NCBI GenBank assembly: GCA_045123975.1
Contig: JBGVKV010000007.1
Span: forward strand, 1-48,034
Source of the DNA: SIG701 sp045123975
GTDB taxonomy: Bacteria > Bacillota > Clostridia > Oscillospirales > CAG-272
Direction: 5' to 3'
Length of the DNA: 48,034 nt
The position numbers and the translations under genes are program-made. The notes under the pieces were generated by a model, which was given only the letters and a program-made list of their open reading frames with translations, made no database searches and was not told where the DNA came from. Positions 32,076 through 40,472 of the stretch are shown here, piece by piece. Position 1 is the first letter of the stretch. Every line of letters starts with the position of its first letter.

Positions 32076-34862
32076 TTATTTCAGTACGGTAGCAGTGATG
32101 TCCAATCCTTCAAATCGAGGCAGTATAAATTCCAGGTCTTTCTCCGTTGCCTGTGAAAGAATGAGCCGCAGTTTTCCCTCGGCTGTAATGCCGAGAATAT
32201 CGGTAATACGGATTTTTCCGGCAAGCATGACGTCCGCTTCTTCCATGGTATGCCCTCTCAAATCGAACTCCATCAGTATGTAGGAGGACACCTTTTTCTC
32301 AGCAAGCGCGGCAAAATTCCTTGCACATTCTTCAAAGTACTCCGTGTTCATAATGCGGGTATTGCCGATATACTGCTTCTCCGTCAAAGCGGTACTGTAA
32401 TCATACGCCCGGAGCAGCGACATCTGCACCAGATCCCGCAGAATCTTGAACAGATTCACATAATAAAGGGATCTCTGGTCTATGTTCGCGTGCCACAGAA
32501 AAATCATCATTACCAGTTCATTGCCCCGATATACACCGGCAGCATACATGGGATATTCCCCGCTCAGGGAGGTGTTTTTCCATATTCCCCCTTCCTTCAG
32601 CTGCTCAACGACCGGTGCGTACGCATCCATGGAAACGGATCGGGAAGCGATATCAAGAAGGTCTCTCGAGGCAACTTCCAAACGGCCAAAGGGTGTGCCC
32701 GGCTTTACGGAATATACGGTAATGCTTTTATTTTCAAGGATTTCCTCGAAGGTTTCAATGATCCGCAAATACAGCTGCTGGGGTGCAACGGTGTTCAGCC
32801 TTCTCGTAATATCAAAGACTTTGCCAAAGCTGTCTTTGGAGGAAATAATCTGCTTTTTCAGTTCTTTTTTATCCCGCAGTGTATCTTCGTGGATCTCACT
32901 GGTAAAAATCAGTTTGTTTTCCAGAAGTTTATTCTGCTCTTCCAGATATCTGCCGCGATCCTCTTTTTTCAGATTCACGTAGCCGCACAGTCCTCCCACC
33001 AAAAAGAAGAACACGAAAGCGAGCCAGTTGGTAGGCTCATAAAAGATCGTAAGCGGATCGGTACCCGCCATAACACGGGCGATAAAGTAAGAAACACTGC
33101 TGAGTGCGGCCGACGCAATACCGAAGGAGAGACCGTACAGCGTTGCCATAATCACGATGAATATGATACGGAAATCCACGATGGAGAAAATAACCGCGGA
33201 ATCCGTAATGTACATAAAGAATTCGGACAGCAAGAACAGCAGAACGAGTTCAACCGTCTTCAAAAACAGGGAATGAGCGGCTGCCCATTCCTTCAGTTTA
33301 TCAAGGAACGTGACTTTTCTCTCCTGCTTTGTGCTCAGATACAGCGCATACTGGTCCCGCAGATCCTCAAGAATGGATATTTTCGCAAACCATCCGTATT
33401 CGCTTCGCAGCGCGGTATTGACGGCGTTCAGGGATCCGGAAGAATGGGTTTCCGTAAATTCCGTTTTGGCATACTCCGCCAACTCGGTAAGTCTTTCCGC
33501 CAAATCGGCAAACGTGATGTGGAATTCATCTCCCACACTTAAAATACCGCTGCCGCCCTTCCAGTTATCCACAATACGGGCTATCAGATCCGACAGATCT
33601 CCCAGAGAAAGGAAATGCATTTTGGATGTGGAAGCTTCCGGAATCCGTACGGTTTTCTTATTGTACAGATCTTCGAAAACACCGTAAAGAAAATCCTTTT
33701 TATATGTACCGGAATACAGATAGGGTATCTGCACCGTTTTGATATCCAGCCCGTGTTTTTTCGAGTAAAGCTCGCACAGTTTCTCACTCGCTGATGCCAA
33801 TATGGATTTATCGGTCTTTTCCTGCAGCGATGAATCGATGGAGGACAGATACAGAATCTTGACCTTCTTTTGCAGTTCCGAGGCGTATTTCAGAACCTCG
33901 CTCAACTCCTCCGCGTCATTCTGCACCGCAGAACGGAAACGCAGCCCGGCGGAAAAGTACACAATCAGATCAAATCCGTAAGTTTCCAGAATAGCCTTCA
34001 CCGACGGCTTGCGTACACGGAACAACTTGATCTTATCCGCACTGCCAAGCTCCGTGTTGCCAACCACCATAACCTTGCTCTGCGGGAACGTGGTTTCCAC
34101 AAACTCTTTGGTAATATACTCCGTGTTGCCGATCAGCAAAACCCGCTTCAGGCGAATGCTTGTATATTCTTCGACGATGCTTCTGTTTTTCAGCACGTTC
34201 TCGCGGAACGCCACCAGGGAACGATGATTGACCACGCGCATAAGGCACTCAACCAGCACTTCGTCAAACATACCGCACATTCCGCTTGCAATCATCTGCA
34301 GCGCAACGTCCTGAGAAAAAGCGTCCTTATAAGCACGGGAGCTTGTCAGCGCATCGTAGGAGTCCGCAAGTGCCACAACCTGTGCCCAAAGCGGGATCTC
34401 CTCTCCCCGCAGTCCATCGGGATAGCCCGTACCGTCGACTCTCTCGTGGTGATATCTGGCGATTTGCGCTGCATATTCGACAATCTTCCCGTCCACATCA
34501 CCCGGCCGTGCATCGCGAATGATCTTTTCACCGAAGGCGGAGTGTTTTTTTACAATATCGTATTCCAAAGGAGACAAAGTCCCCGGATAGTTCAGAATGC
34601 TTTGCGGAATCTGCATTTTACCGATATCGTGAAGTGACGAAGCAACGGCTATGGCCTCAATATCCGTCTCAGAAAGGCCGCTGTCCGATTTGTACGTGCA
34701 CCACTCGCGCAAAATAAGCTCTGTAAGAATCCTTACGTGGTAAATGTGATAGCCGCTTTCGCCATTCAGAACCGGAGCAATTGCACTCTCTTCAACATAT
34801 TCAATTTTCAATCCGGTCAGCGCATCTTCTATGTAATATACCAAAATCGGACTACCGCGCAT
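32076..34862 (-). CDS. pelD: HD-GYP / NAD-epimerase / PelD fusion, c-di-GMP receptor
   Basis: A 928-residue protein with three parts. Residues 35-225 are an HD-GYP phosphodiesterase domain: HDIGKMQIP (HD at 78-79), YHHERVDGTGYPDGLRGEEIP (HHE 138-140, GYP 146-148) and LADSYDALTS. Residues 238-470 look like an NAD-dependent epimerase/SDR fold (VLLIGNTEY, VYFSAGLRFR, ILYLSSID, LSLGDLSDLIARIV). Residues 530-928 match PelD: four helices (about 536-628), a coiled-coil stretch, a GAF domain (about 690-820) and a degenerate GGDEF domain in which the active motif reads TAEGK, while the inhibitory site RITD (Arg885, Asp888) is kept, as expected for a c-di-GMP receptor. First gene of the operon; AAGGAG precedes the ATG. 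Confidence 0.88.
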   Translation of the reverse strand: MRGSPILVYYIEDALTGLKIEYVEESAIAPVLNGESGYHIYHVRILTELILREWCTYKSDSGLSETDIEAIAVASSLHDIGKMQIPQSILNYPGTLSPLEYDIVKKHSAFGEKIIRDARPGDVDGKIVEYAAQIARYHHERVDGTGYPDGLRGEEIPLWAQVVALADSYDALTSSRAYKDAFSQDVALQMIASGMCGMFDEVLVECLMRVVNHRSLVAFRENVLKNRSIVEEYTSIRLKRVLLIGNTEYITKEFVETTFPQSKVMVVGNTELGSADKIKLFRVRKPSVKAILETYGFDLIVYFSAGLRFRSAVQNDAEELSEVLKYASELQKKVKILYLSSIDSSLQEKTDKSILASASEKLCELYSKKHGLDIKTVQIPYLYSGTYKKDFLYGVFEDLYNKKTVRIPEASTSKMHFLSLGDLSDLIARIVDNWKGGSGILSVGDEFHITFADLAERLTELAEYAKTEFTETHSSGSLNAVNTALRSEYGWFAKISILEDLRDQYALYLSTKQERKVTFLDKLKEWAAAHSLFLKTVELVLLFLLSEFFMYITDSAVIFSIVDFRIIFIVIMATLYGLSFGIASAALSSVSYFIARVMAGTDPLTIFYEPTNWLAFVFFFLVGGLCGYVNLKKEDRGRYLEEQNKLLENKLIFTSEIHEDTLRDKKELKKQIISSKDSFGKVFDITRRLNTVAPQQLYLRIIETFEEILENKSITVYSVKPGTPFGRLEVASRDLLDIASRSVSMDAYAPVVEQLKEGGIWKNTSLSGEYPMYAAGVYRGNELVMMIFLWHANIDQRSLYYVNLFKILRDLVQMSLLRAYDYSTALTEKQYIGNTRIMNTEYFEECARNFAALAEKKVSSYILMEFDLRGHTMEEADVMLAGKIRITDILGITAEGKLRLILSQATEKDLEFILPRFEGLDITATVLK

Positions 34863-34940
34863 GTTGCTATCTCCTTGCTGAAATCATTGCAAATCGTTGT
34901 AATTGTATGTTTTGTAAAAATGTATACCAATCCAAGATAT

Positions 34941-34969
34941 ATTGTACACCCAAAAGCAAAAAAAGTCTA
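34941..34969 (-). promoter_or_regulatory. Probable promoter of the pel operon
   Basis: On the minus strand TAGACT (34969-34964), 17 bases, TACAAT (34946-34941). The -10 box matches five of six bases and the -35 box four. The leader would be about 70 bases. The rest of the 360-base gap 34863-35222 holds the terminator at 35063-35086 and AT-rich sequence in which I see no gene. Confidence 0.55.
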
Positions 34970-35062
34970 CATTAATATCGATAAAAAGCATATAAATTCC
35001 TATATATTTCCTACGGATTTTCCCGTCGGACTGTCCGCCCCCTTTCTATGGCTGAAAAAGCA

Positions 35063-35086
35063 AAAAAGAGCCTGTCGGCTCTTTTT
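35063..35086 (-). terminator. Terminator downstream of the transglutaminase-like gene
   Basis: A perfect 10-bp stem (AAAAAGAGCC/GGCTCTTTTT) with TGTC loop. On the minus strand it is followed by more T-rich sequence (TGCTTTTTC). It lies about 137 bases past the stop codon at 35223 and insulates the pel promoter. Confidence 0.75.
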
Positions 35087-35222
35087 GTTATTTGGTTACG
35101 TCAGACCAAAAAGATGCAGATAAATTCCATCTGAATTTTCAAATCTGCAAATTGAACCAAAAAATCAACGCCGCAGGCTGTTTCTCTCCCGCCTCTTTGA
35201 TCAAGTCGGCTCTTCCAAAATT

Positions 35223-36458
35223 TTAATCAATCTGATTCCGATTCTGTTTGATATTTTTCAGAAGCCTCTCGCTAATCGTCACCCACTGATAGACATACCC
35301 CTCAGACGGAGTTTCTATCAAAATCTCTCCCGTGTCCTTGTATTCCGCAGGAAGATAGGAAATATGACTGTCCCCCCAATCCCATCCAACCGGCACATCG
35401 CCGTCAAAGGTCTGATATGCCCACATCAAACGGACTGGGCTTTTGCTTTGATTAATCCACATATCCGCTGCGCTTCGCAATGTATTCCCGGAACTGAAGC
35501 AGAAGCCGCTCTGATGGAATTCGCTGAGCAGATTGACAATATCGAAAACATAATATGCCGTTCCATCGTACAAATAATTGATGAAATGACCACCGCCTTC
35601 GCCTTCTACAAAGGTCATACCCAACATTCCAACAACATTATAGTCATCCTGAAGCAGATAGGAGGTCAAGCCTGAGCTGGCACCGCAATTTCCTTTGTTC
35701 ACCGCAAAGGTCACCCAAGGGGCGTAGTTGTAGTGCCAATAGATATTTCCACCGCCAATACTGCTATCATACGTTGACAGATCTCCGCTATTCCCTTCAA
35801 ATCCGGAAAGAGCGTAGTAGTACAGGCAGTCCCCCAGCGTCTTGCATGCTGCGGCAACTGTGTCGATGTCCTTACCAACCAGCTGCTCAAACTCTTCTTT
35901 GTTCATGGTAGGCGCCATAGAAGCAGGAATATCATAACTGCTCCAGTTAGCCTGCAGCTGACTCCATGCATACTGGACACGTTCTGTGCGTTGCGCGTCC
36001 TTCAGCTCCTTAATTCGTTCATCGGAAATACGATACCACTCCTCCACATCGGGCGAGACACGGAAAAAGTTGCCGTCCATATCAATGCGCAGTGTTTTTT
36101 CGCCGGCGTTTACAGCCAACAAATGATACATTATGAGATGGCTGTCATCCCGCATATCGGCGCGATGGGGAGGCAGCTTTGACCAATCATCCGCGTGGCC
36201 TTTTACTACCATTTCGTCAAACCCGAACACCGCATTTTCCCGTTGCGAATGCTGCGAAGGGTTCATAATCCGGTAACCGTTTTCAGTAGGAAACAACAAG
36301 CTGTGGTGAACGTTACAGTCCGATTCTCTTCGTACGGTTGCAGCAAGATACTTGATTGTCGGATAATCGTCCGCAAGGAACCATCCCGTTAGGGCTGTAT
36401 AGGTGTCAGGCGCAGTCGCTTCCCGGCGATGAAGGTCAAGCAAAAACTCCACATTCAC
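35223..36458 (-). CDS. Transglutaminase-like protein, probably 5'-truncated
   Basis: A frame of 411 residues from a GTG at 36458, but the same frame is open and coding-like for another 18 codons to a TAA at 36515-36513 with no ATG, GTG or TTG preceded by a ribosome site. The protein has no signal peptide although its content looks extracytoplasmic. The C-terminal half has a transglutaminase-like Cys-His-Asp arrangement: NKGNCGASSGLTSYLL (Cys), GGGHFINYLYDG (His) and YYVFDIVN (Asp). I do not recognise the N-terminal half. The missing start next to the riboswitch region suggests that the 5' end was lost in a rearrangement, leaving a possible pseudogene. Not clearly related in function to either neighbouring operon. 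Confidence 0.55.
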   Translation of the reverse strand: MNVEFLLDLHRREATAPDTYTALTGWFLADDYPTIKYLAATVRRESDCNVHHSLLFPTENGYRIMNPSQHSQRENAVFGFDEMVVKGHADDWSKLPPHRADMRDDSHLIMYHLLAVNAGEKTLRIDMDGNFFRVSPDVEEWYRISDERIKELKDAQRTERVQYAWSQLQANWSSYDIPASMAPTMNKEEFEQLVGKDIDTVAAACKTLGDCLYYYALSGFEGNSGDLSTYDSSIGGGNIYWHYNYAPWVTFAVNKGNCGASSGLTSYLLQDDYNVVGMLGMTFVEGEGGGHFINYLYDGTAYYVFDIVNLLSEFHQSGFCFSSGNTLRSAADMWINQSKSPVRLMWAYQTFDGDVPVGWDWGDSHISYLPAEYKDTGEILIETPSEGYVYQWVTISERLLKNIKQNRNQID

Positions 36459-36548
36459 TTCGAAACCGGAGCTGATACAGTTATAGAAATGTTGTTCAAA
36501 TTGATCCAGGTATTACCGCACTTCACGGTGCGCTAATGTAAATAAATT

Positions 36549-36662
36549 GTACGGATCGAAAAGTTGTAAACTGAATAGATCAAGGAAATTCGGTACGAAT
36601 CCGAAACAACCCCCATTTCCGTGTTTGAGTTGTAAGCTCATAAGTCGGAAACCTGTCCGTAC
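36549..36662 (+). promoter_or_regulatory. Cobalamin riboswitch
   Basis: The closing stem P1 is perfect: GTACGGA (36549-36555) with TCCGTAC (36656-36662). Inside it are cobalamin-riboswitch landmarks in order: AAGGAAATTCGGTACGAATCC (GGT--GAATCC block, 36582-36602), CCCCCA, GTTGTAAG and the 3' hallmark AAGTCGGAAACCTGTCC (36642-36658), which matches the consensus AAGtCaGgAgACCTGcC. About 114 bases. It precedes an ECF transporter operon on the same strand and is followed by a terminator/antiterminator pair, so it should switch that operon off when cobalamin is plentiful. Confidence 0.85.
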
Positions 36663-36671
36663 ATAAAAAGT

Positions 36672-36701
36672 GAACACATCCTTGGAGAGGAGCGTGTGTT
36701 C
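36672..36701 (+). promoter_or_regulatory. Antiterminator hairpin of the cobalamin riboswitch
   Basis: GAACACA (36672-36678) pairs with TGTGTTC (36695-36701). The 3' arm overlaps the 5' arm of the terminator stem (36690-36696), so the two structures exclude each other. This is the expected expression platform for transcriptional control. Confidence 0.6.
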
Positions 36702-36746
36702 GGAGGCCGCCATACTTGGCGGTACTTTTCCGGCACGCTCTTTTTT
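36690..36746 (+). terminator. Riboswitch-controlled intrinsic terminator
   Basis: GAGCGTG (36690-36696) pairs with CACGCTC (36734-36740), with an inner hairpin CCGCC/GGCGG (36707-36711, 36718-36722), then TTTTTTGTTTTT. It lies directly downstream of the cobalamin aptamer and 90 bases before the first gene, so it can halt transcription of the operon. Confidence 0.82.
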
Positions 36747-36834
36747 GTTTTTGCCGGATATTCAGGAAGGAGAAAAAACGCTCTTCTCACTTTAGCATCC
36801 CCAAAAACAAATGAAAAAAGAAAGGAATTGTGTT

Positions 36835-39782
36835 ATGAAAAACGCAATACGAATGACCACAAAAGTGGTTGCAATGCTGATTGCGATTTTGATGGTCGCA
36901 TCTATGCTTCCGTTGTAGCTCTTGCAAGTGAACCGACAGATACAACTGAGTACGTGTATCTCTCCATTAGCTTCGACAAAAATTACATCAATGACAAAAA
37001 CGGATCCCCTATGGTATTCGTTCCCGTGGCTCTTTCGGATATTGCCGCTGTTGACCTTACGGAATACGGTCTTGAGAATATGCTCTACGATGCCGACGGC
37101 GACGGTAAATATGAGATCACCGCGCTCCAGCTTCTTATTTACGCTCACGAGGAGCTGTACGGCGGCGATTGGGGAGACGTAAACTTCGATGCGCTCCCCG
37201 GAAGCTCTTACTTCAAGGGCGGTATATTTGGCTTTACCGAAAATCTTGTGTACTTCCTCAACGGTGATTTCCCCGTGGACGAATCCCAATACAGCGATTA
37301 TATGACGGTTGGTGCAACCTCCGACCGCATTGTTCTGGAAGCGGGTGATTTCCTTGACGTTGCCAGTTTTGAATGCTTTAGCTTCCTTTGGGACCAGCTC
37401 GGCGGCTTCCATTTGTTTGCCGACGAGAACGGCAACTACGTTCGCGATTATACAACAAAAGCGGGCGAAGCTCTTTCCGTTAAGCTGAAGCACTCCTTCT
37501 GCAATCTGATGTTCGGTGAGTCTTGGGTAAAGGATGCTACCGATTTTGAAATCTTCTACGGCTCGGTTTACGGTGAAGCGCTCGGCACGGTGACCACCGA
37601 TGAGGAGGGTAACGCTGAGATCACCTTCGATGCAGCAGGTACATACTACGTTTGGAGTGAGGGCGGCATCGGCTCGGATGACGGAACGCACACGGCTTGC
37701 GATCATTATTCATTGACAGGTGAGCCTTGCGTTGTTTCCTCTCCCGCTTACGCAAGAGTAACGGTTACGGGTGAGCCTGAGCCCGAACCTGAGCCTGATC
37801 CTGAACCGGAACAGACTCGTCAGCCTCAGAATGTCAGCGCTGTGCTGAATGCGACTATGGCTCAGCTGGCTACAACGGTTACCGCACCTTCCTTCGGCAC
37901 GAACGCAGGTGAATGGACGGTATCCAGCCTTGCGCGCGGCGGATATTTTGCAAAGGACAACGCTTACTTCACCGATTACTACAACCGCATCGTAGCAACC
38001 GTCAATGAAATTGCGGCAGAGGTAGACATGAACGGTGCGCTTGACAAGAACAAGTCCACCGAAAACTCCCGTCTGATCGTGGCGCTCTCTGCCATCGGCA
38101 AGGATGCAAGAGCAGTTGGTGATTGGAACTTGGTCGAGGCTTACAGCGCAAACGGCTTGGGCTGGGTCAAAAAGCAGGGTATGAACGGCACGATCTGGAC
38201 GTTGATCGCGTTGGATTCGGGCAACTATGAAACCTCCGATCCCACCATCCGTCAGCAGTGTGTGGATTCCATTTTGGAGGCTCGCCACAATGATGGCGGT
38301 TGGTCTTTGGTAACGGCAAAGTCACAGCCCTCCAACGTGGATATTACCTGCATGACCTTGACTGCACTTTATCCTTATCGCGATCAGGAAGCAGTTGCTA
38401 CCGCTTGCGCGGAAGCGATCGAATGGCTTTCCGCGTCCCAGCTTGCAAGCGGTGGATTCCCTTACGGACAGGGTGAAACCTCTGAAAGCTGCGCATGGGC
38501 AATCGTAGCACTTACCACTTGGGGCATCAATCCCGATACCGATACTCGCTTTATTAAGAACGGTAAGTCCCCGGTTGATAACCTTCTTACCTACTATGTA
38601 GAGGCAGACCGTATGTTTGCACACGCGGGCACAGAATCCAATGCTATGGCGACCGATCAGGCAACTTACGCGCTTGTTGCATACGACCGCTTCATAAACG
38701 GTGAAAAGGCACTCTACGATTATAGTGACGTAACCTTTGAGGCTGTAACTCCCAATGAAAATCCTACCACTCCCGAAACTCCCGACAAACCCGATACTCC
38801 CGTAACTCCTCCCACCACCGAAGGTGTTGGTGCGACTCTCGGACTTCCCGAGAAGGTGGAAAACGTGCCCGGCACAACCTTTAACGTGGTAATCAGCGTG
38901 AACAGTTGGGATAACGATGGCGCGTATAAGCTCCTTGATATGATCGTCAACGTCCCCGAAGGACTTACCGTAAAGAGCGTGGTCGTAAGCAACCGCCTTG
39001 TAGGTGGCACTCTCAGCTATAATCTGAGTGGCGGCAAGCTCCGCATCGTTTACTTTGATGCAAACTCCAATAACGATCTTACCGTGAACGGCGAAAGCTT
39101 CCCGCTGGAGCTTCTCACGATCACGTTCACCGTGGGAGATGTGGAAGCGGATGACATTTTGGCAATTTCGGTAACCGACATGAACCTCAAGCTCACCTCC
39201 GATCCCACCGATGAAAACTCCAAGGTTGAAATTGACACCGAGGATGCAACCGGTAATGTCACCGTAGTGGAAGGAAGAACCTTCAGTGCAGGTGTTCTTT
39301 ACGAGGGTGACGGCGTAGATCTGATCCCTGCCGATAAGAAGGCGGTTGTTGTGACTGTTACCGATCTTGAAGGCGCAAAGAAACTCACCTATAACGACGG
39401 AACAAATACCGCCTTATTCAAGTACAATGCAGAGATCTCCGCAAAGCTCGGCGTTACCGCATACGTAGCACTTGTGGATGCGGACATTGCAACCGAAAAC
39501 TTTGAAAATGCCGACTACTTCACCATCGAAGAAGCAGATGCCGACAGCATTACCTTCGGTGACATCAACGGCGACGGCGTTACAAATGCGCAGGATGCTC
39601 TCGCAGCTGTGGATATGTGGCTCCGCAAGGGCGACGAGCCTACCGGTGACGATATTCTTTCTGCAAACGTAAACGGCGACGGTCGAATTGATACCTACGA
39701 TGCGCTTGCTATCGTAGAGGCCTTTGTTTATGATGACCGTCAGTATGCAATCGTAACCAAAGCAACGACAATTTTTGATTAA
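36835..39782 (+). CDS. Secreted corrinoid-binding candidate with cohesin and dockerin; signal peptide frameshifted
   Basis: About 980 residues encoded in two frames. The ATG at 36835 gives a signal peptide (MKNAIRMTTKVVAMLIAILM...) that hits TAG at 36916; the mature chain (VALASEPTDTTEYVYLS...) continues one frame over from 36915 to 39782. One inserted base near 36913 would restore an ALA-SE cleavage site. Domains by position: DUF4430-like (36950-37360), Ig-like (37440-37770), Pro/Glu linker, alpha/alpha-toroid like intrinsic factor or prenyltransferases (37850-38730, HNDGGWSLV, ASGGFPYGQGET), Pro/Thr linker, cohesin (38825-39250) and a C-terminal dockerin with two calcium loops (DINGDGVTNAQD, NVNGDGRIDTYD; 39550-39740). 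Riboswitch control and the ECF genes downstream point to cobalamin capture. AAAGGA precedes the ATG. Confidence 0.82.
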
Positions 39783-39798
39783 GTAAATCCTACAATAC

Positions 39799-39826
39799 GG
39801 TGGGCGGGAGTTGCCTTCTGCCCACC
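39799..39826 (+). terminator. Intercistronic hairpin, weak terminator or mRNA stabiliser
   Basis: GGTGGGC (39799-39805) pairs with GCCCACC (39820-39826), followed by TTTTCTG. It sits in the 69-base gap between the large surface protein gene and the cohesin gene. The short T-run suggests partial termination, or protection of the upstream message, so that the surface protein is made in excess of the transporter. Confidence 0.5.
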
Positions 39827-39851
39827 TTTTCTGTAAAGAAGGAGAAAAACT

Positions 39852-40472
39852 ATGACAGAGTGGCTGAAACGAAATAAAAAACTATGCTTCATCGTCGGAG
39901 GCGCGGTACTTGTATGCGCCGTCCTTCTTTGCATTTTTCTGATTCCGAAAGACGGTGGAGAACAAGTGGGTGACACACCCACCTTAACGGTGGAAACACC
40001 GCAAAAATTAAGTATATCCGGCACGGATACCTTCGTGCTTGACGTGACGATTTCTTCCTTTGGCGATGCGATCTATCCTGCCGCAAGCATGAGCATTGCA
40101 TTTGATGCCTCCCGCCTGAAATTCCTCGGCGTGGAAGAAGGAAACGTATTTATTAAAAGTGACAATTCCTCGGGGCAGACGCTTCCCGAGTGGAACTATA
40201 ACACCGCCGCTTGCAACGAATCGGGAAAGATCAACGTGATGTATCTCGATATGACGGGTGGCAAAAACGCCTTTTCGAAAGAATTACTCGCAGAAGACAA
40301 CAACGTCGTGCTTCGTCTGAAATTCCGTCTGCGTGGCAGTGTTCGCGCGGGTGACGTTTGCGACCTAATTGTTGAGGATGCCGTATTCGCCGCTTCGAAC
40401 GAAACGCAGAGCCTTGCAATGACAACGAATACATTAACCATTAAAAACGGAAAAATCGTGATAGGAGAATGA
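39852..40472 (+). CDS. Membrane-anchored cohesin-domain protein
   Basis: A 206-residue protein with a short basic N-terminus, one membrane helix (about 11-34, CFIVGGAVLVCAVLLCIFLI) and an external cohesin-like beta-sandwich (about 45-205). The domain shows the cohesin pattern VLDVTISSFG, ASMSIAFDASRLKFLGVEEGNVF and a closing VVLRLKFRLRG. Cohesins bind dockerins with high affinity. The protein encoded just upstream carries a dockerin, so the simplest reading is that this cohesin tethers that protein to the cell membrane. The exact partner (self, trans, or the upstream cohesin) is inference. AAGAAGGAG precedes the ATG; the next gene overlaps its stop (ATGA). Confidence 0.8.
   Translation: MTEWLKRNKKLCFIVGGAVLVCAVLLCIFLIPKDGGEQVGDTPTLTVETPQKLSISGTDTFVLDVTISSFGDAIYPAASMSIAFDASRLKFLGVEEGNVFIKSDNSSGQTLPEWNYNTAACNESGKINVMYLDMTGGKNAFSKELLAEDNNVVLRLKFRLRGSVRAGDVCDLIVEDAVFAASNETQSLAMTTNTLTIKNGKIVIGE

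Noticed and set aside
36517..36532. Short hairpin CGCAC/GTGCG as an insertion-sequence end
   Set aside because: No matching inverted copy or target duplication was found nearby, so it is only mentioned as a possible junction marker.
36792..37706. Minus-strand open frame opposite the surface protein gene
   Set aside because: It overlaps a domain-bearing plus-strand gene throughout, crosses the riboswitch leader, and has no ribosome site or recognisable motif.
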